Shown piece by piece: positions 6,938-13,101 of a DNA stretch of 13,101 nt; the stretch's first letter is position 1, and each line of letters starts with the position of its first letter. The notes beneath the pieces are model-generated. The model had not been told where the DNA came from. It did no database searches and saw nothing but the letters and a program-made list of their open reading frames with translations. Location: contig CAZDLB010000049.1 in NCBI GenBank assembly GCA_964505995.1, positions 1 to 13,101 on the forward strand, read 5' to 3'. The translations under genes and the position numbers were made by a program. This DNA comes from JAJRVH01 sp964505995. Its GTDB lineage: Bacteria; Pseudomonadota; Zetaproteobacteria; Mariprofundales; Mariprofundaceae.

Positions 6938-7615
6938 ATGGAACACGCATCCGCTTCCTCCGGGCAGGCCTTTCGCCGCTACAGCCTCGCCGACCGCCTG
7001 ATCGGCGAGCTGGATCGGGCCCTGAACAACATCTTCACGCGTCAGCAGAGTTCCCGCCCCTACCCGGCCGATCAGGCCGATGCCGGGACCGATGCGCTGC
7101 TTTCGGATCGGGACAGGCGGCTTGCGGCCGGCCTGATGCGCGTCAACCATGCCGGCGAGATGGCCGCGCAGGCGCTCTACCAGGGTCAGAGCCTGACCGC
7201 GCGGGATCCGAAGCTCGCCGAGAAGCTGCATCATGCCTCCATCGAGGAAAGCGATCATCTGAACTGGTGCCGCAGACGGCTGGATGAGCTTGAGGCCCGG
7301 CCCTCCCTGCTCGACCCGTTCTGGTATGCCGGCTCGCTGCTGATCGGCATGACGGCCGGCGTCGTCGGCGATCGCTGGAACCTGGCCTTTCTCGAGGAAA
7401 CGGAGAAACAGGTCGTGCGCCACCTGGACAGCCATCTTCAGCGCCTTCCGGCCCAGGATGCCCGCAGCCGCGCCATCGTGTCCCAGATGAAGATCGACGA
7501 ACAGGGGCATGCCGATCTGGCCCATGAGCTGGGGGCGGCCGAGATGCCCGAGGTGATCCGGCATTGCATGCAGCTCACCGCCAGGGTCATGACCAGCATC
7601 GCCGAACGCATCTGA
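6938..7615 (+). CDS. coq7: Coq7-type ubiquinone biosynthesis hydroxylase
   Basis: A 225-residue di-iron monooxygenase (ferritin-like fold) that hydroxylates 2-octaprenyl-3-methyl-6-methoxy-1,4-benzoquinol, the next-to-last step of ubiquinone synthesis, using oxygen at the membrane face. Visible ligand motifs are E74 in MRVNHAGEMAAQALYQGQ, ExxH at 104-107 (EESDH), the FLEETEKQV helix (151-159), and ExxH at 188-191 (IDEQGH). The hydrophobic segment around residues 129-144 fits the membrane-contacting helix of the family. The length is close to the usual 210-220. No clear Shine-Dalgarno site precedes the ATG. It appears to be a single-gene unit: a 292-base gap with an AT-rich island lies upstream and a hairpin downstream. 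A longer overlapping frame starting at 6775 is a shadow. Confidence 0.94.
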   Translation: MEHASASSGQAFRRYSLADRLIGELDRALNNIFTRQQSSRPYPADQADAGTDALLSDRDRRLAAGLMRVNHAGEMAAQALYQGQSLTARDPKLAEKLHHASIEESDHLNWCRRRLDELEARPSLLDPFWYAGSLLIGMTAGVVGDRWNLAFLEETEKQVVRHLDSHLQRLPAQDARSRAIVSQMKIDEQGHADLAHELGAAEMPEVIRHCMQLTARVMTSIAERI

Positions 7616-7637
7616 GCCGGCCCCAATGAAAAGAGAA

Positions 7638-7659
7638 GCGGGAGGCCGAAGCCTCCCGC
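7638..7659 (-). terminator. Rho-independent terminator, small gene A; possibly bidirectional
   Basis: A perfect 9-base stem (7638-7646 with 7651-7659) closes a 4-base loop. Read on the minus strand the loop is C(TTCG)G, the very stable tetraloop, and the stem is followed by TTCTCTTTTC, a good U-rich tail. It ends the minus-strand gene at 7679-7909. On the plus strand it lies 22 bases after the coq7 stop, where the tail (GGTTCTCCCC) is poor, so it may also end coq7 less efficiently. Flanking GAGAA/TTCTC can extend the stem after a 3-base bulge. Confidence 0.85.
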
Positions 7660-7678
7660 CGGTTCTCCCCCACCCGGA

Positions 7679-7909
7679 TCAGGCTGCCTTTCTGGGCGCC
7701 TGAACCTGTGATCCCTGGTCGAGCAGTCGCTGCGTCATCATCTCCAGATGCCCGATGGTCACCAGTTGCGGCTCCTCCCATTCGGGCAGCTTGACGACGA
7801 AATGCGTTGCTCCGCGATGGTCCACAGTCGTCCTTGATTGATACGCCTCTCCATGGACCCGACCGATCGCATCAAGGTATTGCTGTTTCACCTTCTGGGC
7901 AAATTCCAT
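7679..7909 (-). CDS. Small protein of unknown function, paralogue A
   Basis: A 76-residue protein I do not recognise. The start is placed at 7909, not at the upstream in-frame ATG at 7945, because AAGGAGG (7915-7921, minus strand) sits 5 bases before it. From this start it also aligns without gaps to the neighbouring 71-residue protein at 8117-8332: about 21 of the first 66 residues are identical. Shared positions include K6, Y11-x-DAI (13-15), GE (20-21), RG (32-33), VK-x-P (39-42) and V50-x-x-G53-x-L55-x-x-M58. The pattern suggests helix, two beta strands, helix. No signal peptide, membrane segment or cysteine is seen. The tail ends in Ala-Ala. A weak promoter candidate (TTGCGT and TTTACT, 16 apart, 7952-7979) lies upstream. 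It has its own terminator. Confidence 0.8.
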   Translation of the reverse strand: MEFAQKVKQQYLDAIGRVHGEAYQSRTTVDHRGATHFVVKLPEWEEPQLVTIGHLEMMTQRLLDQGSQVQAPRKAA

Positions 7910-7914
7910 TACAA

Positions 7915-7921
7915 CCTCCTT
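7915..7921 (-). promoter_or_regulatory. Strong Shine-Dalgarno site fixing the start of small gene A
   Basis: Read on the minus strand this is AAGGAGG (continuing to AAGGAGGT), 5 bases before the ATG at 7909. It is the best ribosome-binding site in the window and decides against the longer reading from 7945, which has no such site. Confidence 0.85.
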
Positions 7922-7927
7922 GAAGCG

Positions 7928-7943
7928 GGCCGAAGTGTCGGCC
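7928..7943 (-). promoter_or_regulatory. Short hairpin in the leader of small gene A
   Basis: GGCCGA and TCGGCC form a perfect 6-base stem with a 4-base loop, ending 6 bases upstream of the Shine-Dalgarno site of small gene A. It could stabilise the leader or affect ribosome access. No U-tract follows, so it is not a terminator. Confidence 0.35.
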
Positions 7944-8007
7944 ATGGAATCAGTAAAGATGATCCCGTCGAAAACGCAACTGCGATCGCGTCATTTGCGC
8001 CGCATTT

Positions 8008-8024
8008 TGTGGCAGAATGCCACA
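8008..8024. promoter_or_regulatory. Inverted repeat upstream of small gene A
   Basis: TGTGGCA, a 3-base spacer and TGCCACA form a perfect 7-base inverted repeat about 100 bases upstream of the gene A start and just behind the terminator of gene B. The size and symmetry suit a dimeric regulator. The regulator is unknown. The spacing does not fit a sigma-54 promoter, although TGGCA occurs. Confidence 0.35.
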
Positions 8025-8062
8025 TGCAAACGCAGCAGATTCAGGGGCTTGCGACAACAAAA

Positions 8063-8085
8063 CGGGACCTGCGACGCAGGTCCCG
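8063..8085 (-). terminator. Rho-independent terminator of small gene B
   Basis: A 10-base perfect stem, CGGGACCTGC (8063-8072) with GCAGGTCCCG (8076-8085), around a 3-base loop (or 9 base pairs with a 5-base loop). On the minus strand it is followed by TTTTGTTGTC. It lies 31 bases after the stop of the gene at 8117-8332, and so separates that gene from small gene A. Confidence 0.9.
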
Positions 8086-8116
8086 CTCCCAATCCCGAGC
8101 CTCTGATCGCGGACGA

Positions 8117-8332
8117 TCAGGCGGCATGACGGGTCAGATGATTGCGCATGTACTGAATCATCAGCTTCAGCCGGCCCACGCTCACGACCTGGCCGGTCTG
8201 TTCATGCGGCCGTTTGACGAAGATCGCATCCGGTCCGCGGACCTCGATCACCGTATCGGCCGCGCTCTGCTCACCCTCTTCCTGAGCGATGGCATCGCGA
8301 TATTCCTGTATCAGCTTCTCGACATTCTTCAT
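8117..8332 (-). CDS. Small protein of unknown function, paralogue B
   Basis: A 71-residue protein I do not recognise, and a gapless paralogue of the 76-residue protein at 7679-7909. The likely shape is an N-terminal acidic helix (residues 2-22), two strands (TVIEVRG, AIFVKRP) and a C-terminal basic helix (about 53-68). It shares the VK-x-P and V-x-x-G-x-L-x-x-M positions with its partner. No cysteine, signal peptide or membrane segment is present, and it ends in Ala-Ala. The start has a purine-rich GAGGGGG upstream. Upstream on the minus strand there is a perfect TTGACA at 8432-8437, but no good -10 at the right distance. The gene is divergent from yebC and is closed by its own terminator. 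A DNA- or protein-binding accessory role is possible but unsupported. Confidence 0.8.
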   Translation of the reverse strand: MKNVEKLIQEYRDAIAQEEGEQSAADTVIEVRGPDAIFVKRPHEQTGQVVSVGRLKLMIQYMRNHLTRHAA

Positions 8333-8459
8333 GCTACACCCCCTCTTGTGCGGAAGTTCCGCGTGGGATCATGCCATCGTAGCCGGGCGGCGGAATGAAA
8401 CTGTGATCTGGCGCATGAATGCATGCCAGCGTGTCAATCCGGCACAGGCACTTTGCTTC

Positions 8460-8488
8460 ATGACGCTCCGGCTGCGCAGTGCTAAAGT
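8460..8488 (+). promoter_or_regulatory. Candidate promoter of the yebC-ruv-tol operon
   Basis: An extended -10 (TG at 8480-8481, one base, TAAAGT at 8483-8488) lies 17 bases after a partial -35, ATGACG (8460-8465). Transcription would begin near 8495, giving a leader of about 25 bases with GAGGTGA at 8507-8513. Agreement with the consensus is moderate only. Confidence 0.35.
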
Positions 8489-8519
8489 TCGCCGCCACAA
8501 CGCATCGAGGTGAGAATCC

Positions 8520-9275
8520 ATGGCAGGACACAACAAATGGTCCAGTATCAAGCACAAGAAGGCGGCGGTGGATGCCAAGCGCGGCAAGATCTTTACCCGC
8601 TACATCCGCGAAATCACCGTGGCTGCCCGCACCGGCGGACCTGACCCGGATGCCAATCCCCGCCTGCGCGCGGCCATCACGGCCGCCAAGGGCGTGAACA
8701 TGCCCAAGGACAACATCGAGCGCGCGATTGCGCGCGGCGCCGGTGGCGAAGGCGCGGACAATCTCGAGGAGATCCGTTACGAGGGCTACGGCCAGGGCGG
8801 CGTGGCAATCCTTGTGGACTGCGTGACCGACAACCGCAACCGCACCGTCTCCGATGTGCGCGCGGCCTTCAACAAGGGCGGCGGCAACCTCGGCGAATCG
8901 GGCTGCGTGAGCTGGATGTTCCATCAGAAGGGCCAGTTCATCTTCGACCGCAACGAGGTCGATGAGGATCAGATCATGGAGATCGCGCTGGAGGCCGGCG
9001 CCGAGGATGTGATCGACAAGCCCGAGGAAGGCTGCATCGAGGTTCTGACCGGCGTTTCCGAGTTCGGCGATGTGCAGGACGCCTTCGAAAAGGCCGGACT
9101 TGCGCCCCAGGTCGCCGAGATCAGCTGGCTGCCGGAAAACACGATTCATGTGGAAGGGGAAACCGCCGAGAAGCTGCTGGCCCTGATCGAGCGGCTGGAG
9201 GATCTGGACGATGTGCAGAACGTCTATGCCAACTACGACATCGCCGAAGAGGAGCTGGAGCGCATCCAGGGCTGA
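8520..9275 (+). CDS. yebC: YebC/PmpR/TACO1 family protein
   Basis: A 251-residue cytoplasmic protein of the YebC family. Members have been described as transcription regulators (PmpR) and, more recently, as translation factors that relieve ribosome stalling at proline runs. The N-terminus MAGHNKWSSIKHKKAAVDAKRGK is the family hallmark, and the NPRLRAAI.AAK..NMPKDNIERAI helix and YEGYG stretches follow. The length matches E. coli YebC (about 246). GAGGTGA at 8507-8513 is well placed before the ATG. It heads the cluster and ends 3 bases before ruvC, the usual arrangement in gammaproteobacteria. Its role here cannot be told from the sequence. Confidence 0.95.
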   Translation: MAGHNKWSSIKHKKAAVDAKRGKIFTRYIREITVAARTGGPDPDANPRLRAAITAAKGVNMPKDNIERAIARGAGGEGADNLEEIRYEGYGQGGVAILVDCVTDNRNRTVSDVRAAFNKGGGNLGESGCVSWMFHQKGQFIFDRNEVDEDQIMEIALEAGAEDVIDKPEEGCIEVLTGVSEFGDVQDAFEKAGLAPQVAEISWLPENTIHVEGETAEKLLALIERLEDLDDVQNVYANYDIAEEELERIQG

Positions 9276-9278
9276 TTC

Positions 9279-9782
9279 GTGCCGGACGCCATTCGCATCC
9301 TCGGGGTGGACCCCGGCTCGCTGAAGACCGGGGTCGGCATCCTCGATGTGCGCGGCAACCATCTGCAGCATGTGCATCATCGGGTCATCCGCTGCGCTGG
9401 CGGCGAGCTGGATCAGCGCCTGGAGATCCTGTTCTCGACATTGACCGGGCTGATCGCCGAATTCGAACCGCAGGTCGCGGCCATCGAGGATGTCTTCGTC
9501 TCGCGCAATGCCTCCTCGGCGCTGAAGCTCGGGCAGGCGCGCGGCGCGCTGATTGCCGCCTGCGCCCACAGCGGCCTGCGCGTGCATCCCTACAGCCCGA
9601 CCCAGATCAAGCAGGCCGTCGTCGGCTTCGGCCGGGCCGAAAAGGGGCAGGTGCAGCACATGATCCGCATGCTTCTGCACCCGCCCGAGCCGCTGGCCGA
9701 GGATGCCGCCGACGCACTTGCCGTGGCCATCTGCCACGCGCATCATAGCCCCATGCTTGCGATGCAGGGAAAGAGCGCATGA
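9279..9782 (+). CDS. ruvC: Crossover junction endodeoxyribonuclease RuvC
   Basis: A 167-residue Holliday-junction resolvase that cuts four-way DNA junctions as a dimer, working with RuvAB in recombination repair. The RNase H-fold catalytic set is complete: D11 (ILGVDPGS), E70 (AAIEDVF), D142 and D145 (EDAADALAVA). These are exactly four residues later than D7, E66, D138 and D141 of E. coli RuvC. K111 and K122 match its conserved lysines. The start is GTG, 3 bases after the yebC stop, with no strong Shine-Dalgarno site, so translation is probably coupled to yebC. The stop overlaps ruvA (ATGA). Confidence 0.95.
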   Translation: MPDAIRILGVDPGSLKTGVGILDVRGNHLQHVHHRVIRCAGGELDQRLEILFSTLTGLIAEFEPQVAAIEDVFVSRNASSALKLGQARGALIAACAHSGLRVHPYSPTQIKQAVVGFGRAEKGQVQHMIRMLLHPPEPLAEDAADALAVAICHAHHSPMLAMQGKSA

Positions 9783-10342
9783 TCGGCTGGCTTCGGGGAC
9801 AGATCCGCGATGTCGATCCGGCCGGACTGGTCATCGTCGATACCGGCGGCATCGGCTACGAGGTCCATGTCAGCCTGCAGACTCTGGGGCGCTTTTCGAC
9901 CGGTGCCACCGCCGAGCTGTCCATCCACACGCATGTGCGCGAAGACCAGATCACCCTTTTCGGCTTTGCCGACAAGGCCGAGCGGGCGCTGTTCCGCCGG
10001 CTGAACACCGTTTCCGGCATCGGCGCGCGCATGGCGCTGAATCTGATGTCGGGCATGGCAACGGACGAGCTGATCCGCGCCATCGAGGGCGGGGATGACG
10101 CCGCCATCGCCCGCACGCCGGGCATCGGCAAGAAAACCGCCCAGCGCCTGATCCTCGAGCTGCAGGGCAAGCTCGGCGGCGATATTCCGGCCGGCTCGCC
10201 CGGCGGCGGCGTCAGCGCCGATGTGCGCTCGGCGCTGATCAATCTCGGCTACAAGCCGGCCCAGATCGATGCGGCGCTCAAACGCGTGGAGCCGGCGGAC
10301 TTTGAAACGATGTTTCGCCTGGCACTCAAGGAGCTGGCGTGA
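9779..10342 (+). CDS. ruvA: Holliday junction branch migration protein RuvA
   Basis: A 187-residue junction-binding protein that loads the RuvB motor and holds the four-way junction. Domain I (OB fold) starts MIGWLRGQI. Domain II has two helix-hairpin-helix motifs, VSGIGARMAL (about 78-87) and TPGIGKKTAQRL (about 117-128). The C-terminal RuvB-binding domain III (ADVRSALINLGYKPAQIDAAL) is intact. It is shorter than the 203-residue E. coli protein, mainly in the Gly/Pro-rich linker between domains II and III. Its start overlaps the ruvC stop (ATGA) and its stop overlaps the ruvB start (GTGA). Confidence 0.96.
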   Translation: MIGWLRGQIRDVDPAGLVIVDTGGIGYEVHVSLQTLGRFSTGATAELSIHTHVREDQITLFGFADKAERALFRRLNTVSGIGARMALNLMSGMATDELIRAIEGGDDAAIARTPGIGKKTAQRLILELQGKLGGDIPAGSPGGGVSADVRSALINLGYKPAQIDAALKRVEPADFETMFRLALKELA

Positions 10343-11361
10343 GCGACGGACGGCTGATCGACGCGCATCCGGATGCGGCCGACAGCCTCGATGCCGCGCT
10401 GCGTCCCCAGGTTCTCGAGGAATATGTCGGCCAGGAAAAGATCCGCGCCAACCTGAAGGTCTACATCACCGCCTCGAAGAAGCGCGGCGAGGCGCTGGAC
10501 CATGTGCTGCTCTACGGCCCTCCCGGGCTCGGCAAGACGACACTGGCGCATATCATCGCCCATGAACTCGGCGTCAACATCCGCTCGACGTCCGGCCCGG
10601 TCATCGAGCGACCCGGCGATCTGGCCGCCATCCTCAGCAATCTCGAGCCGGGCGACGTGCTGTTCATCGATGAAATCCACCGCCTAAGCCCCCAGGTCGA
10701 GGAGATCCTGTATCCGGCGATGGAGGACTTTCAGCTCGATATCGTCATCGGCCAGGGGCCGGCGGCCCGCTCGATCAAGATGGATATTCCCCGCTTCACG
10801 CTGATCGGCGCCACGACACGCGCCGGCCTGCTGACCAATCCGCTGCGCGACCGCTTCGGCGTCATCGAGCGGCTGGAATTCTATTCCCACGAGGAGCTGG
10901 CCCGCATCGTCGAGCGCTCGGCCCGGCTGCTGGAGATCGAGGCGGCTCCCGACGGTGCGCTGGAAATCGCAAGACGCTCGCGCGGCACGCCGAGAATCGC
11001 CAACCGCCTCTTGCGCCGGGTTCGCGACTTCGCCGAGGTCGAGCATGGCGGCATCATCACCCGCGAGGTCGCCGATGCCTCACTACTGCGCCTGGAGGTG
11101 GATCAGCTGGGCCTGGACCAGATGGACCGGCGCCTGCTTGGCGTGCTCATCGACAAGTACAACGGCGGCCCGGTCGGCATCGACACGCTGGCCGCTTCGA
11201 TCTCCGAGGAGCGCGACACGATCGAGGATGTGCTCGAGCCCTATCTGCTGCAGGAGGGCCTGATCGCACGCACCCCGCGAGGACGCACGGCCACGCCGCT
11301 GGCCTATGCGCATCTGAAGCGTGAGCTGCCCGACGCCGGGCGCCAGGAGTCGCTGCTGTGA
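10339..11361 (+). CDS. ruvB: Holliday junction branch migration ATPase RuvB
   Basis: A 340-residue AAA+ motor that drives branch migration with RuvA. The N-terminal LRPQVLEEYVGQEKIRANLKVY matches the family. Walker A is GPPGLGKT (residues 60-67), Walker B is LFIDEIH (108-114), and the sensor-1/arginine-finger region GATTRAGLLTNPLRDRFG follows. The C-terminal winged-helix domain ends in PRGRTATPLAY. The GTG start overlaps the ruvA stop and has AAGGAG at 10328-10333, five bases upstream. The stop overlaps ybgC (GTGA). Confidence 0.97.
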   Translation: MSDGRLIDAHPDAADSLDAALRPQVLEEYVGQEKIRANLKVYITASKKRGEALDHVLLYGPPGLGKTTLAHIIAHELGVNIRSTSGPVIERPGDLAAILSNLEPGDVLFIDEIHRLSPQVEEILYPAMEDFQLDIVIGQGPAARSIKMDIPRFTLIGATTRAGLLTNPLRDRFGVIERLEFYSHEELARIVERSARLLEIEAAPDGALEIARRSRGTPRIANRLLRRVRDFAEVEHGGIITREVADASLLRLEVDQLGLDQMDRRLLGVLIDKYNGGPVGIDTLAASISEERDTIEDVLEPYLLQEGLIARTPRGRTATPLAYAHLKRELPDAGRQESLL

Positions 11362-11789
11362 CCGGCTTCAAGCTGAGCTTTCCGGTCCGCATCTATTACG
11401 AGGACACCGATCATGGCGGCGTGGTCTACCATGCGAATTATCTGAAATACATGGAACGGGCGCGCACGGAATTCCTGCGCACGCTCGGCATCGAGCTCGA
11501 CGAGCTGCAGCGCGATCACGGCGTGCTCTTTGCCGTGACCGAGGCCCATGTCCGCTTTCGCGCGCCGGCCCGCTACAACGATCTGCTGCGGGTGGAATCG
11601 GCCCTGGTCCAGCTCGGCGGCGCCAGCCTCGGCTTTCGCCAGCAGATCATGCGCGAGAAGGACGAGCGTCTGCTGATCGATGCCGACATTGCGCTGGCCT
11701 GCATCGGCGGCCATGGCAGGGTTCGACGCATCCCGAAGGCCGTCGTCGCGTTGCTGCGCACGCATCTGCTGTCCAAGGAGGCCCCATGA
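11358..11789 (+). CDS. ybgC: Tol-Pal-associated acyl-CoA thioesterase YbgC
   Basis: A 143-residue hotdog-fold thioesterase of the 4-hydroxybenzoyl-CoA thioesterase family. YbgC hydrolyses acyl-CoA or acyl-ACP esters and is thought to link phospholipid synthesis with the Tol-Pal envelope complex. The family motif YYEDTDHGGVVYHANYLKYM is present, with D18 as the expected catalytic residue. The GTG start overlaps the ruvB stop and has CAGGAG at 11344-11349. The stop overlaps tolQ (ATGA). Its position just before tolQ is the classical one. Confidence 0.95.
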   Translation: MTGFKLSFPVRIYYEDTDHGGVVYHANYLKYMERARTEFLRTLGIELDELQRDHGVLFAVTEAHVRFRAPARYNDLLRVESALVQLGGASLGFRQQIMREKDERLLIDADIALACIGGHGRVRRIPKAVVALLRTHLLSKEAP

Positions 11790-12478
11790 ACCAGGACCTG
11801 TCCATCCTCACCCTCGTGCTGCATGCCGGCATCGTGGTCAAGGCCGTGCTGGTGCTGCTGATCGTGCTGTCCCTGGCCTCGTGGGCCATCATCTTCAACA
11901 AATGGCGCATGTACCGCAAGGCCAGACGCGATGCCGAGGCCTTCTCGCAGGCCTTCTGGGGCGGCTCGGACATGGACACCGTGCTCGCCGGCATCCCGCA
12001 GCAGTATCCGAACAGCCCGCTGCCGAACATCTTTCAGGCCGGCTATCGGGAATTTCTGCGTCACAGGCGCGATGCCAGCCAGACCCAGACGATCAACAAG
12101 ATCATCGCCGCCGGCGGACTGGACGGCATCCGCCGGGCGCTGGACGCGGCCTTCTCGCGCGAGATGGACCAGCTCTCGCGCCATCTGGCCTTCCTGGCCA
12201 CCGTCGGCTCCACATCCCCCTTCATCGGGCTGTTCGGCACGGTCTGGGGCATCGTCAATGCCTTCCAGAACATCGGCCTGACGCACAACACCTCGCTGGC
12301 CGCCGTGGCGCCGGGCATCGCCGAGGCGCTGGTGGCCACGGCCTTCGGCCTTGTGGCTGCGATCCCGGCCGTCATCGCCTACAACAAGTTCACCGCCGAC
12401 CTGAAGCGCATGGCCGCGAACATGGAGCAGTTCTCCTCCGAGTTCCTGAACATCCTTTCCCGGCATATCAAGGACTAG
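11786..12478 (+). CDS. tolQ: Tol-Pal system proton channel subunit TolQ
   Basis: A 230-residue inner-membrane protein of the MotA/ExbB/TolQ family. With TolR it forms the proton-driven motor that energises TolA in outer-membrane constriction during division. Three membrane segments are visible: about 15-37, 135-160 (ATVGSTSPFIGLFGTVWGIV, the family signature) and 172-198 (AEALVATAFGLVAAIPAVIAY). A long cytoplasmic loop lies between the first two. The ATG overlaps the ybgC stop, with AAGGAG at 11775-11780. It is told from ExbB by its neighbours ybgC, tolR and tolA. Confidence 0.96.
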   Translation: MNQDLSILTLVLHAGIVVKAVLVLLIVLSLASWAIIFNKWRMYRKARRDAEAFSQAFWGGSDMDTVLAGIPQQYPNSPLPNIFQAGYREFLRHRRDASQTQTINKIIAAGGLDGIRRALDAAFSREMDQLSRHLAFLATVGSTSPFIGLFGTVWGIVNAFQNIGLTHNTSLAAVAPGIAEALVATAFGLVAAIPAVIAYNKFTADLKRMAANMEQFSSEFLNILSRHIKD

Positions 12479-12481
12479 CTC

Positions 12482-12875
<394 letters not shown>

Positions 12876-12898
<23 letters not shown>

Positions 12899-13101
12899 AC
12901 ACCGCCCCTTTGGCGCCGACCGGGCGGGTCTGACCGGACTGGACCTGCTGTTTGCAGTGCTGCTGCATGTCCTGGTCGTCACGCTGATCGCGCTGCTGGC
13001 CTATCTGCAGAATCAGTATCGTCACGAGCCGCTCAAGCGCATCGAGGTGGCGATGATCTCGGCCAAGCAGCTGGCCGAGATGCAGCGCCGGGCCGCCAGG
13101 C
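12876..13101 (+). CDS. tolA: TolA, N-terminal part, cut by the window edge
   Basis: The first 75 codons or so of the inner-membrane protein that spans the periplasm to Pal. A membrane helix (LDLLFAVLLHVLVVTLIALLAY in two halves, about residues 22-43) carries a histidine (H31) as TolA helices do. It is followed by QLAEMQRRAAR, the onset of the charged Ala-rich helical domain. No ATG exists in the frame before the helix. TTG at 12876 is chosen because GGAAGG (12864-12869) lies 6 bases upstream, giving a 23-base overlap with tolR. GTG at 12957 would cut the helix. The start is uncertain; the identity follows from position and topology. Confidence 0.75.

Noticed and set aside
7910..7945. A longer form of small protein A starting at 7945
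   Set aside because: There is no ribosome-binding site there, the extra codons fall over a hairpin, and the gapless match to paralogue B starts at the 7909 Met.
7983..7990. A GCGATCGC octamer like the HIP1 repeat of cyanobacteria
   Set aside because: Only this copy and the one inside the palindrome at 3497-3508 were noticed, which is not an over-represented repeat in a GC-rich sequence.
8008..8024. A sigma-54 promoter reading of the TGGCA element
   Set aside because: The GG and GC pairs are not ten bases apart on either strand. An inverted repeat explains the element better.
8409..8437. A sigma-70 promoter for small gene B based on a perfect TTGACA at 8432-8437 (minus strand)
   Set aside because: No -10-like hexamer occurs at 15 to 18 bases; the sequence there is GC-rich. 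It is noted only as a possible -35.
8334..9746. A 470-codon minus-strand frame opposite yebC and ruvC
   Set aside because: An antisense shadow of two conserved genes, with no recognisable motif.

Overview
The window is a chromosomal segment of a fairly GC-rich proteobacterium, most likely a gammaproteobacterium. The evidence is a Coq7-type ubiquinone hydroxylase, a Tol system of outer-membrane bacteria, and the order yebC-ruvC-ruvA-ruvB-ybgC-tolQ-tolR-tolA known from Pseudomonas and relatives. The genus cannot be named from the sequence. No phage, transposon, integrase, CRISPR array, rRNA or tRNA gene was seen. Most genes are core functions packed in overlapping operons.

Layout. (1) 57-2305, plus strand: a secreted triheme c-type cytochrome whose stop codon overlaps the start of hemN, the oxygen-independent coproporphyrinogen III dehydrogenase. 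A heme-consuming protein is thus coupled to a heme-synthesis enzyme. (2) 2315-3463, minus strand: a ThiO-like FAD-dependent glycine/amino-acid oxidase, convergent with hemN and divergent from the next block. (3) 3530-6645, plus strand: hpnC-hpnD-hpnE, the three-enzyme route from farnesyl diphosphate to squalene that usually feeds hopanoids. No squalene-hopene cyclase lies in the window. The HpnE C-terminus lacks the usual Gly-Asp of its FAD site. (4) 6646-6937: a gene-free gap with a strongly AT-rich island followed by a cluster of DnaA-box-like sites. (5) 6938-7615: coq7. (6) 7679-8332, minus strand: two small tandem paralogous genes of unknown function, each with its own Shine-Dalgarno site and its own terminator. 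This is the least explained part of the window. (7) 8520-13101, plus strand: a near-continuous operon of yebC, the Holliday-junction genes ruvC, ruvA and ruvB, the thioesterase ybgC, and tolQ, tolR and the start of tolA. It is joined by 4-base stop/start overlaps or 3-base gaps, and tolA runs off the right edge.

Together the genes suggest a respiring organism able to make heme with little oxygen (HemN) and to make ubiquinone with oxygen (Coq7). It has c-type cytochrome electron transfer, triterpenoid membrane lipids and a Tol-Pal envelope system. The best candidates for undescribed biology are the paired small proteins at 7679-8332, the DnaA-box/AT-island at 6712-6864, and the degenerate third heme domain of the cytochrome.
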